A program made the position numbers and the translations under genes. Source: Anaerolineae bacterium (GTDB lineage Bacteria > Chloroflexota > Anaerolineae > Fen-1058). From it: a DNA stretch of 41,208 bases. Location: NCBI GenBank assembly GCA_003154115.1, contig PMCF01000341.1:40689-81896 (forward strand), written 5' to 3'. Positions 33,194 through 41,166 of this stretch are shown here, one piece after another (positions within the stretch are counted from its first letter, which is position 1; each line of letters starts with the position of its first letter). The notes beneath the pieces were generated by a model that worked only from the letters and a program-made list of their open reading frames with translations, searched no databases and was not told where the DNA came from.

Positions 33194-33823
33194 TTAATTC
33201 AGCCGGCCGGCCAGTTGTTCTTCGTCGGGTGGCTCAACCCGATCGCCGGTTGTGGCCCAGCGCGTGAGGCGCAGGACGAGCTCCGGGTTGTTGATGGCAT
33301 CTTCGATGATCTTCCGCATTTTCAACAGGGGTTCAAGGTCTCCGCTGTCGAAGTAACCACTCTCGTCGTTGATGTGCAAATTCTTCCGGCCAAACTCGCT
33401 TTGTAGTCGGTGCAGCACTTCGCACACGGCCACGTGCGTTTCCACTGGCGCGAACTGCGTCTTGATGAACAGATGATACGACAGACTGTGACCATCAGCC
33501 ACATCCATGAGCATCATCAAGCGCCCGTTGCTCGGATCGAACATTAGCACCAGATGTTCACTCTCCGGATGCGGTTCGATGATCAGGCCGCGCCAGCGCG
33601 TGTTCAATTCCACATAGTCCGTTTCCACCACGCCGTCATCCACACCGGGCAGATCGCCGGGCACTGAACGGACGGAATACGTCTCAAAGGTGCCGCTTGC
33701 CTTAAAATCGTGCGCACGGTACGGCCAATTGCGTTGCTTACATTCTGCGCGCAGCATCGCTAGAGCGGCTTCCAGCTGCGCAGGATCATCCAGTCCGCCG
33801 TGATAGTGAATGGTGACACCCAT
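33194..33823 (-). CDS. Conserved hypothetical protein
   Basis: 209 residues from the ATG at 33823, preceded by AGCGAGG; the frame continues to 34174 only through a repeat element. Not recognised. It starts MGVTIHYHGGLDDPAQLEAAL. The mid part has beta strands (GLIIEPHPESEHLVLMFDPSNGRL), then FAPVETHVAVCEVLHRLQSE, and an acidic C-terminal region. It is soluble, with no signal peptide. It stands between palindromes and is probably transcribed after dprA. Confidence 0.6.
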   Translation of the reverse strand: MGVTIHYHGGLDDPAQLEAALAMLRAECKQRNWPYRAHDFKASGTFETYSVRSVPGDLPGVDDGVVETDYVELNTRWRGLIIEPHPESEHLVLMFDPSNGRLMMLMDVADGHSLSYHLFIKTQFAPVETHVAVCEVLHRLQSEFGRKNLHINDESGYFDSGDLEPLLKMRKIIEDAINNPELVLRLTRWATTGDRVEPPDEEQLAGRLN

Positions 33824-33881
33824 GATTAACCTCGCTTGGTGAAGATAGCCTTGATGTATGGTTGATTGCGGCAGAATACCA

Positions 33882-34015
33882 CCAGCAATTCTCAACTTGG
33901 CAGGTGTCATTCCGAGCGCGGCGAGGAATCTCGGTCGCAGCAGGCTATGTTGCCGGTCTGATACAGAGATTCCTCGTCGCTGCGCTTCTCGGAATGACAC
34001 ATTGAGAATTGCTGG
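33882..34015. repeat. Nested palindromic element (GTCATTCCGAG family)
   Basis: Outer 14-bp arms CCAGCAATTCTCAA / TTGAGAATTGCTGG (33882-33895 with 34002-34015) enclose an inner element with ends GTCATTCCGAG / CTCGGAATGAC (33906-33998) and GAGGAATCTC / GAGATTCCTC arms. It begins one base past the dprA stop codon. Confidence 0.8.
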
Positions 34016-34016
34016 C

Positions 34017-34919
34017 TTACCACAGCGAAGCTTGCTGCGGCGTGGGCGGCGTCGGGTGTGTCGCCGCCTGACTGACTTCGGCGGCGAGCGCGTCAAAATC
34101 GAGCGCGGCGGGATGGATGACACGTGCGCCGCCCGCAATGAGCTGATCGGTGCCCGCGCTGCCCGGCACGGCATACACCCAGCGGCCTTGTTTGATGGCC
34201 TTTGCCGCGGTATCGAGACTGCCGCTCTTTTCGCCCGCTTCGATCACGATCACGGCGCGGCTCAGTCCGCTGATGATGCGATCGCGCGCCATGAGATTCT
34301 GTCCCTTAGGCGGCGTGTTGGGATGCAGTTCCGATAGGACCGCGCCACACCCGCTGATGTCCTCGGCGAGTTCGACATTCTCTCTCGGATGGATGAAGCG
34401 AATGCCCGAACCTAACACGGCGATGGTGCGCCCGGTCTCGATTGCGCCGCGATGCCCCGCCGTGTCGATGCCGAGGGCGAGACCGCTGACAATCGTCAAA
34501 CCGCGTGCAGCCAACTCCCGCCCGATCGTGGTCGCCACTTCGATCGCAGATTGGGACGGTTCGCGTGTGCCGACAATCGCCACCGCGTGGTCGTCCGCGC
34601 GCTTTATCACGCCGCGCATGAACAGCACCATCGGCGCATCGGGCAGGGGGCGCACGCGAGTTGGAAAACGAACGTCATCCCACGTCAGCAAATCGATGCC
34701 TTCGTCGCTCAACGAGAGCAGTTCGTTCTCCAGTTGATCGATTGGTGCAGCCAGAATCTGCTGCGCCATGAGCGTGGTCACGCGCGGAATCTCGCTCAAC
34801 TCTGCCACCGACGCCGCAAAGATCGACTCCACATCGCCGAACCGTTCGATCAATTTGCGGGCCGTTACCCCGCCCACACCCGACACTGTCGTTAAAGCCA
34901 ACCAATGTGCACCAGACAT
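34017..34919 (-). CDS. dprA: DNA-processing protein DprA
   Basis: 300 residues. An N-terminal helix-hairpin-helix (SGVGGVTARKLIERFGD) is followed by the Rossmann-like DprA/Smf fold: AIVGTREPSQSA, IVSGLALGIDTAGHRGAI, IAVLGSGI, HPRENVELAE, and RDRIISGLSRAVIVIEAGEKSGSL. The usual C-terminal winged helix is absent; the end is a proline/threonine-rich tail. DprA loads RecA on incoming single strands in natural transformation. The ComFC-like domain of the upstream gene fits a DNA-uptake role. GAGG lies before the ATG. Confidence 0.95.
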   Translation of the reverse strand: MSGAHWLALTTVSGVGGVTARKLIERFGDVESIFAASVAELSEIPRVTTLMAQQILAAPIDQLENELLSLSDEGIDLLTWDDVRFPTRVRPLPDAPMVLFMRGVIKRADDHAVAIVGTREPSQSAIEVATTIGRELAARGLTIVSGLALGIDTAGHRGAIETGRTIAVLGSGIRFIHPRENVELAEDISGCGAVLSELHPNTPPKGQNLMARDRIISGLSRAVIVIEAGEKSGSLDTAAKAIKQGRWVYAVPGSAGTDQLIAGGARVIHPAALDFDALAAEVSQAATHPTPPTPQQASLW

Positions 34920-34925
34920 TCCGCC

Positions 34926-34946
34926 TCACTTGTCACTCGTTACTCA
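34926..34946. repeat. Short heptanucleotide array upstream of dprA
   Basis: TCACTTG, TCACTCG, TTACTCA in register, overlapping the leader of dprA on the minus strand. Confidence 0.6.
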
Positions 34947-34973
34947 ATGTCATTTACCTGAGATTGGTGTAAC

Positions 34974-35070
34974 GTCATGCCCGAACGCTTCCATCGGGCA
35001 TCCAGAGGGACTATCGGCCACTCACACGGACTGGACGGCTGGATTCCCGCCAGAAACACGCGGGAATGAC
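34974..35070. repeat. Composite palindromic repeat (GTCATGCCCGA / GTCATTCCCGC family), copy 2
   Basis: Reverse-complement relative of the element at 14857-14984: GTCATGCCCGA, TCGGGCATCCAG, GGCCAC, CTGGATTCCCGCC and GCGGGAATGAC in the same order. It lacks the nested GTACCCAAGCCC hairpin. Confidence 0.8.
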
Positions 35071-35100
35071 GTGACCGATTCGCTAACTTAATGACATTGA

Positions 35101-35156
35101 CTCATCACTCGTCACTCGTTACGCATCACGCACCCCGCAATACGCATCACGCATCA
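35101..35156. repeat. Heptanucleotide array at the recQ-comFC 3' end (8 units)
   Basis: CTCATCA, CTCGTCA, CTCGTTA, CGCATCA, CGCACCC, CGCAATA, CGCATCA, CGCATCA. The stop codon of the minus-strand gene (35147-35149) lies within it, so the last residues of the protein are repeat-encoded. Confidence 0.85.
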
Positions 35157-38100
35157 CTATGAATCGTCTTCGTCAACGTCAACACCACAATACCGCCTAC
35201 GCCGCCGCGCGACAACACTTTGGCCGCTTCTTCCAGCGTTGCGCCGGAATCGTACAGATCATCGAGCAAGATGACTTGCTGGCCGCGCACCTCACCCTTC
35301 AATGCAAATGCACCGGCGACATTGGCCCGTTTCTGCGCCAGCGACTTCATTTCTTTCTGTGGTCGGGTGGCGCGCGTTTTGATCAGCACATTTGCCAGCA
35401 GCGGCACATTCAATTGAACGGCCAACGCTTGCGCTAAATTCGAGACAGGATCAAAGTTGCGGCGCGTTGAAGGCGGCACTGGAATCACCGCGTCGAACTG
35501 CGGCAATTCGGGATGGGCGGCTAACAGCTCAGCCCAGCGTCCGGCCAGGTCCGGCGCGAGTTGACGCTCGTTGCCATATTTGTAGCGGAACACGAGTTCG
35601 CCCACCGTGCTGCGGCTGGCGACATCGCCATCATAGCGCGAATGAAAATCGAGCGCCCAGCCGGCCAGCCACGGGCCGTTGAGCGGGCGTGGGTGCGGGC
35701 GGGAAAGGAAGTCGGTTACAGGATCGTCCTCGCTCTCCGCGCTACGTCCGTGCGGCTGATCTCCATGAACAGCGTTTGACTGTGTCGCTTCGACAACCAG
35801 CGAGACAACATCCATTCCATACCTGTCCATTTTGACTTGGCCGACTCCACGAATTGCTGCTAAATCTTGAAACGATCGGGGTTGGACAGCTGCAATCTCG
35901 CGCAGTGTTTCATCTGAGAATACCACGAAGGCTGGAACACCGGCGACTTGAGCCTGCTTGAGTCGCCACGCCCGCAGGCGCTCAAATAGGTCGGTAGGAG
36001 ATGCTTTTCCTGCCGGAGCGGCCAACTTGGCTTGGGTATCTGTCAGAATAAGATGCCCAGATTTATCTTGTTGCAAGTATCCCATCTCGAGCAGGACATC
36101 GACCTGCAGCGTGACATCTGAACGATTACGATTGGAAAGTCGATCGTATAGCGGATGTGATGCGAATTTTTCAACACGTTGAGACGTTGATCCGACCAGC
36201 AATTTTGCTACACCACTGCGTGGAAGTTCGCCAGGGAGTGCCCGCACACATTCGAGGATCGCGTCAATTGCTTCCGTGGAAGTGACAGCATTGATAACAG
36301 CGATCAAATCATCACCGTATTTCTCGATAACTTCTGTGCTTAACCCCGAGACGCTACGTAACTCAGCTTTGGTGCGTGGTCGTTTCTGCGCCAACTGCCG
36401 AAGTGCGCCATCTCCAAACAAAACCCAATCGGGCTGGTTTAGTGCGGCAGCTTGTTGATGACGCCAACGTCGGAGTGGCTCAAGCGGTAAATCGTTAAAG
36501 GCGGCGGGCACAAGTTGGGATGCATCCGCTGGTAGCACTAGCTCCGTGTACGATGGTGCCCGCTCAATCTTCCACGCTTCAACTACGCAACGAATGATGC
36601 TGTAATCGAACTCTTCCGGCAACAGGGCCTTAATCGGCGCGAGATAACCCACAGATCCGACTTTATCAATCGCGGCGCGAATTTGATGTTGCACCTCCTG
36701 CGGCACGACCGCATCGACGTGGGCTTGCCCCTGTGCGATCAGCTGCGCGAGATGCGAGTAGATCGTGCTGGCAGCCAGGCCGCGTTCGGCGGCGATCTGA
36801 TCAGGAGTGCGGCCTTGCGCCAACAGCTGCCCCGTCAACGCGATGGTGCCGCCGGCTGCTTTCTGAGCCTTGACGCGTTGTACGTCACTCGCCTGCACGG
36901 GCCGCAGTTGAACGTTGATGGCCGCGCGCGCTTTCAACGCCGCTTCACCGCGCGGCGTGAGCTTGAGCGTTGGAAATTCGCCGCCGATTTGCTTCAAGTA
37001 ACCGGCCTCATACAGCTGATCGATCAACGCTTCGATTTCGCGCCGTTTGAGCGCCTCAAATTTGCCGTAGTTGCGAACCTTGTCATAGCCGACGCGCGTC
37101 ATCTTCTGCGCGGCCGAGCCTTTAAGAATCTGTGCGAGCGTGCTTTTGCCCACGTCCCAGTTGAGATGCACAAGCGTGTCGAGCACAATCAACGCGGCGC
37201 GTTCGGCCTGCGTCGAAGCCGATCGGGTTTCGGTCTGCGCGATGTCCGCGCGCGTCAGGCAGTTATCGCAGCACAGCGGCGCGTCGGACGGAGCGCTGTC
37301 GCCGAAGTGATCGAGAATGATGCGGCGGCGGCAGGCGTTGGTCGTGGCGTAATCGATCATCGCTTGCAACTGCCGGCGTTTGGCGTCACGGCGAGCGGCC
37401 ACCTGCGCCGCGATCGCCTGCACCGTGGCTTCGGTCAACGTCAGCGCCTCGAGCTGCAGCAGGCCGAATGATTCGTCAGGGGCGCGCCGGATCGATCGGG
37501 CCGCTTCCAGCTGTTCGATCGCCACGCGGGCCTTGACTTGCGGCAAGCCCAAGGCGCGTTCGAGATCGAAGAACGATAGGCCGAGTGGCTGCCCGCGCAC
37601 GAACGAATGCACCGCACGCAATTCATCGGCGCTGGGCGAATCGTTGTCGATGAAGTATTCGTGCAGCGCAGTGTCTTTGGGCGAATAGATCATGGCGGCG
37701 CGCGCCGGCAGACCATCACGCCCGGCGCGGCCGGCTTCCTGATAATATTGTTCGAGCGAGGCGGGCAGCGTGTAGTGCAGCACGAAGCGCACATCGGGCC
37801 GATCGATGCCCATGCCGAACGCATTGGTGGCCACCACGATCGGCAGGTCGCCGGCCATAAAGGCGTCTTGCACGCGGGTGCGCGTGTCGGCCTCGAGTGT
37901 GCCGTGATAGTGCTGCGCCTCACTGCCGATCACCTCGCGCACGAAGTCGGCGACTTCTTCCGCATCGCGGCGCGTGCCCGTGTAAATTATCCCGGCCCCA
38001 TCTATACCCGATAGGAACTCGCGCACAAGTTTGAGCTTAGCGGGCACATCGGGTGCGGAGAAAACTTCAAAGGTGAAATTGGGCCGATTGAACCCGGTGA

Positions 38101-38710
38101 CGATGCGCTCGGTGTGGGCCAGGCCCAGCAGGCGAGTGATGTCATCCTGCACGCGCGGCGTGGCCGTCGCCGTAAGTGCGAGGGTGACGGGCGCATCAAA
38201 ACCTGCGCGCGCCTTGAAATCCGCGCGCGCATCGGCGATGTGCAAATAATCGGGGCGAAAATCGTGCCCCCATTGTGACAGGCAGTGCGCTTCGTCGACG
38301 GCGAGCAAACTGATCGGCACTTGTTTTAACGCGGCGCGAAAAGATTGTTGGCGCAGCCGTTCGGGCGCGATGAGGACCAGCCTGTAGTCGCCGTTGCTCA
38401 ACGCTCGGATGCGGCGAGCTTGCTCGGCGGTGTCGATCGAGGAGTTGATGAAAGTAGCAGCGATGCCGCGCCGCGTGAGCGCATCGATCTGATCTTTCAT
38501 CAGCGCGATCAGCGGCGAGAACACCAGCGCGGTGCCGGGCAGCATCAAGGCAGCCAACTGGTAGATTAACGACTTGCCCGCGCCGGTGGGCATCACGACG
38601 AGCGTATCCCGCCGGGCGAGAACGTGTTCGATGGCCGCTTGCTGGCCGGGGCGAAAGGCCATGAAGTTGAAATGCTGCTGCAGGGCGGCGTGAAGATCGA
38701 CTTCGGGCAT
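35147..38710 (-). CDS. recQ: RecQ-family DNA helicase fused to a ComFC-type phosphoribosyltransferase domain
   Basis: 1187 residues from the ATG at 38710 (a TTG at 38725 is the alternative). The SF2 helicase core has PTGAGKS (41-47), DEAH (139-142), ALTATATPR and QEAGRAGRDG. An RQC region has four cysteines in unusual spacing (CRRRI... CCDNC). Winged-helix and HTH_40-like segments follow (RTPDQIAAERGLAASTIYSH), then two HRDC domains (RWRHQQAAALNQPDWVLFGD; RAWRLKQAQVAGVPAFVVFS). The last 200 residues are a phosphoribosyltransferase fold (FDAVIPVPPSTRR; VILLDDLYDSGATLEEAA), like ComFC. RecQ unwinds DNA in repair; ComFC-type proteins serve transformation in several bacteria. dprA follows downstream. 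Confidence 0.93.
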   Translation of the reverse strand: MPEVDLHAALQQHFNFMAFRPGQQAAIEHVLARRDTLVVMPTGAGKSLIYQLAALMLPGTALVFSPLIALMKDQIDALTRRGIAATFINSSIDTAEQARRIRALSNGDYRLVLIAPERLRQQSFRAALKQVPISLLAVDEAHCLSQWGHDFRPDYLHIADARADFKARAGFDAPVTLALTATATPRVQDDITRLLGLAHTERIVTGFNRPNFTFEVFSAPDVPAKLKLVREFLSGIDGAGIIYTGTRRDAEEVADFVREVIGSEAQHYHGTLEADTRTRVQDAFMAGDLPIVVATNAFGMGIDRPDVRFVLHYTLPASLEQYYQEAGRAGRDGLPARAAMIYSPKDTALHEYFIDNDSPSADELRAVHSFVRGQPLGLSFFDLERALGLPQVKARVAIEQLEAARSIRRAPDESFGLLQLEALTLTEATVQAIAAQVAARRDAKRRQLQAMIDYATTNACRRRIILDHFGDSAPSDAPLCCDNCLTRADIAQTETRSASTQAERAALIVLDTLVHLNWDVGKSTLAQILKGSAAQKMTRVGYDKVRNYGKFEALKRREIEALIDQLYEAGYLKQIGGEFPTLKLTPRGEAALKARAAINVQLRPVQASDVQRVKAQKAAGGTIALTGQLLAQGRTPDQIAAERGLAASTIYSHLAQLIAQGQAHVDAVVPQEVQHQIRAAIDKVGSVGYLAPIKALLPEEFDYSIIRCVVEAWKIERAPSYTELVLPADASQLVPAAFNDLPLEPLRRWRHQQAAALNQPDWVLFGDGALRQLAQKRPRTKAELRSVSGLSTEVIEKYGDDLIAVINAVTSTEAIDAILECVRALPGELPRSGVAKLLVGSTSQRVEKFASHPLYDRLSNRNRSDVTLQVDVLLEMGYLQQDKSGHLILTDTQAKLAAPAGKASPTDLFERLRAWRLKQAQVAGVPAFVVFSDETLREIAAVQPRSFQDLAAIRGVGQVKMDRYGMDVVSLVVEATQSNAVHGDQPHGRSAESEDDPVTDFLSRPHPRPLNGPWLAGWALDFHSRYDGDVASRSTVGELVFRYKYGNERQLAPDLAGRWAELLAAHPELPQFDAVIPVPPSTRRNFDPVSNLAQALAVQLNVPLLANVLIKTRATRPQKEMKSLAQKRANVAGAFALKGEVRGQQVILLDDLYDSGATLEEAAKVLSRGGVGGIVVLTLTKTIHSDA

Positions 38711-38716
38711 GCGCGG

Positions 38717-38722
38717 ATTATA
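38717..38722 (-). promoter_or_regulatory. -10 box placing the transcript start at the recQ ATG
   Basis: TATAAT on the minus strand (38722-38717) ends six bases before the ATG at 38710. No ribosome site fits between, so the mRNA is probably leaderless. Confidence 0.6.
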
Positions 38723-38821
38723 CAACAGGCCGCGGGGTTATGGGGTGAGGTGGGTGGCAGCTTGTGCCTACCACCGGGTTAAGATCACACAGCACCAAAA
38801 AGTTTACACAGTCGCTCACTT

Positions 38822-39550
38822 CTAAACCGTACTTGCGCACTTCACAATGGTATCTCCCAGCTTTTGAAGCGATCGATTGCGCTTGACGGTGGTCGCGCTA
38901 ATCTCAATATGGCGTGCAACCTCAGGAGACAATTTTTCGCTGTAACACTTTTTATCTACATCGGCTGGCTTCAGATTGGGATTTAGGGTCCGCAAGATTT
39001 CCTGAGAGAATTTTATCAACGCTTCTTTTGGCCCCTTTCCGCCTGGCAAGGCCTCCACAATCAATTCGGTATCACCCGCTTGATGCTTGTGGATCAGTTT
39101 CACAAATCTGGCGTCTTTTTTTAACTTGGAACGACCATCAGCCGGGTAACGATCGCGCGCAAAATAGCAGGTAATTCCCAAGCAATCCACCAACAACCAA
39201 GCTTCGATTTCTTGTTTAGCTTCAACCAGAAACACGCGGCCCGCAAACTCTTCGTACTGACAGATCTGTTTAACTCTGTTCAGCCAAGAATGACGCTGGC
39301 GCGCATGCTCTGCCTGTGATGCAGGGCTGTCCGCGTCAAGCACAAAAATCACACACGCATCCTGTTTCAAGTAACTCGCAACCGCTCTTCGCAAATCATC
39401 GGGATTCTTACCGATTTTTGAAAGAGCCGATCTACCGGCCGAGTAGACTGTCACAGTATGTCCAGAATAAGCGACTAGCTTTTCCGCCAAGCATTGCGCA
39501 GCAAGTTGATCGTAGTCAGACTCTAGCGCCCAAATGCGTACGCTCGGCAT
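38822..39550 (-). CDS. TOPRIM-like (DUF4276-type) protein paired with an ABC ATPase
   Basis: 242 residues, two bases downstream of the ATPase gene, with GGGGAG as its ribosome site inside that gene. The order of acidic motifs fits a TOPRIM-like nuclease fold: ALESDYDQL at the N-terminus (E10), VIFVLDADS (D72, D74), then VEAKQEIEAWLLVD. The last motif is typical of DUF4276 proteins. RloB and AriB are other TOPRIM-like partners of ABC ATPases in RloAB and PARIS anti-phage systems. By analogy this could be the effector. Composition appears more AT-rich than neighbours, suggesting transfer. The family name is my reading, not searched. Confidence 0.7.
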   Translation of the reverse strand: MPSVRIWALESDYDQLAAQCLAEKLVAYSGHTVTVYSAGRSALSKIGKNPDDLRRAVASYLKQDACVIFVLDADSPASQAEHARQRHSWLNRVKQICQYEEFAGRVFLVEAKQEIEAWLLVDCLGITCYFARDRYPADGRSKLKKDARFVKLIHKHQAGDTELIVEALPGGKGPKEALIKFSQEILRTLNPNLKPADVDKKCYSEKLSPEVARHIEISATTVKRNRSLQKLGDTIVKCASTV

Positions 39551-39552
39551 GT

Positions 39553-40728
39553 CTAACTCCCCACCAAATCTTGCAGCAATTGGCTGTGGAAAATGGCGTT
39601 GCCAATGCCAAAATCATTCATCCAGTCTTGGAGGGCTTCACGCTCAGATCGGATTTTATCGACGGATAGCGCTTCAGTTCCCTGCGCCGCTTGTTTGCGC
39701 AACAAGATGACGGCCAAATCTTTTGACAGGTTGTCGACGCTAAAGCAATCGACGAGTTGTGAGCTGTGCGTGGTGATAATGACTTGAGTTTTCCGCGCTA
39801 ACTGCTCGAGCAGCTGCCCCAGTTGAACCAGCGCCGCCGGGTGCAGATTGCGTTCAGGCTCCTCAATGCCAATGAGCGAAGGCAGGTTAGGCTGATACGA
39901 CAGCGCGTTGTAAAACAGCAGCCGCAAGGTCCCGTCTGAAGCATGATCGAGCGGCAGCGTTTTTGACAGGCCTTCTTCCAGGTGTAATTTTTTGTTGCGC
40001 CCGCCAGAAATCTCTAATTCCGTTCCACCACAGACCCGCATCCCTTCATTGATCGATCGAAGAACAGCTGGATCACGCGCGGCCCAATGGGACAGGAAAG
40101 GAGAGAGCGCCAGGCCCCTTCTATCTAATCGTCCCGATTGCTCCAAGCTATCGAATTGCAAGCGACTCATTTCGCCTCGGATGAAGGACGGATCAACATC
40201 ATAAAACTCCCAATCCTGTATAAACTGGGCCACGGCATTGGTAATGGGCCGATCACCATACGAACCGGCTGATTTCAAAGCGAGCTGTACCCCTTGATAA
40301 GGAATGGATTCAGAACCGTCTTCGTTACAGACAAACCCCTTGCCGTTATTCACCGAAATAACTTCGGTTCCAGCAATCGAGAGAGACTCTTTCTTAACAG
40401 GGGTTTTTCTGCGGGTGGGCGCAATGGATAATGAGTAATGGGCCGCCTTTCCCGCGCATTCAAGGTCTACATCGAAACTAATCTCCTTGGCGCCATCGAT
40501 CCATAGGTTATCTTTTATATAGGTGCGCGATGGCAGCTCTGGCGCAGACATCATCCTCCCAAGCAGCCAAAGCGCCGCCAAGCAATTTGATTTTCCGCTT
40601 GCGTTTGGCCCAACAATGATCGTCAATGGCCGAAAATACAATGTAACATCGCGCAAGCTACGATAGTTTTGGACTCGGATCGACTTAAGAATTGTATTGG
40701 GAACAGGCTTAGAGTCACCATTTTTCAT
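39553..40728 (-). CDS. ABC-type ATPase of the AAA_21/OLD-like group
   Basis: 391 residues. IRVQNYRSLRDVTLYFRPLT followed by GPNASGKSN (Walker A, 40-48) is the SMC/RecF-like N-terminus. SDGTLRLLFY is the ABC signature region, IGIEEPERNLHP (Walker B with Glu pair near 289) and ITTHSSQLVD (H switch) follow. No TOPRIM domain is fused; it is supplied by the next gene. Such ATPases act as sensors or scaffolds in two-gene anti-phage systems (RloA, AriA) and in overcoming-lysogenisation proteins. It has its own strong promoter, so the pair is a self-contained cassette. Confidence 0.85.
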   Translation of the reverse strand: MKNGDSKPVPNTILKSIRVQNYRSLRDVTLYFRPLTIIVGPNASGKSNCLAALWLLGRMMSAPELPSRTYIKDNLWIDGAKEISFDVDLECAGKAAHYSLSIAPTRRKTPVKKESLSIAGTEVISVNNGKGFVCNEDGSESIPYQGVQLALKSAGSYGDRPITNAVAQFIQDWEFYDVDPSFIRGEMSRLQFDSLEQSGRLDRRGLALSPFLSHWAARDPAVLRSINEGMRVCGGTELEISGGRNKKLHLEEGLSKTLPLDHASDGTLRLLFYNALSYQPNLPSLIGIEEPERNLHPAALVQLGQLLEQLARKTQVIITTHSSQLVDCFSVDNLSKDLAVILLRKQAAQGTEALSVDKIRSEREALQDWMNDFGIGNAIFHSQLLQDLVGS

Positions 40729-40792
40729 ATCACACCTCGCAATGCACTGTCAAAACGGACTCGCAACGCACACTACTGGGCACCTGCCGCAT

Positions 40793-40821
40793 AGTATAGA
40801 CGCTCTCCCACCCGGCGTCAA
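40793..40821 (-). promoter_or_regulatory. Strong promoter of the ATPase/TOPRIM pair
   Basis: Minus strand TTGACG (40821-40816), a 17-base spacer, TATACT (40798-40793), then AGGTG just before the ATG at 40728. Confidence 0.8.
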
Positions 40822-40921
40822 CGCCAGAAGATTGTGCGAGGGGCAGCCATCACCCCGCGCACGAATCTGTTATTTACGGCACTGGCTTCGGCAAAACCTT
40901 TAGGGATCCTTCGGCGATTCG

Positions 40922-41166
40922 TTAGGCCGCCACCATCTCAAAGGCCGCGAACGGAAACGAAATCTCCCGCTGGATCCGTTCTTTTTGACGCGCAATGGCC
41001 TCCAAATGCTTATAGACCGTGGCCTCAAAATATTCTTCTCCACAATGATTACAGATTCAGACCGGAACATGTTCCACGTAAATCGTATGGCCTTTATACC
41101 GAAAGTGTACCAGGTCTCTCAGTATTCCATCTTTCCCTCGCAAAATTTACAGGTATTTTGGCTCAT
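40922..41166 (-). pseudogene. YgiT/MqsA-type zinc-finger antitoxin, broken
   Basis: On the minus strand it starts MSQNTCKFCEGKME at 41166, then a frameshift leads to FRYKGHTIYVEHVPV. An in-frame TGA follows, then ICNHCGEEYFEATVYKHLEA and a C-terminal tail ending FEMVAA at 40922. The two CxxC pairs and the VEHVPVxxCxxCGEEYFE core identify the YgiT-type zinc-ribbon domain of MqsA-like antitoxins. One frameshift and one stop make it non-functional unless there are sequencing errors. Its toxin partner would lie beyond the right edge. Confidence 0.75.

Noticed and set aside
36683..37471. 262-codon + strand frame
   Set aside because: Antisense of recQ-comFC, with shadow-like composition.
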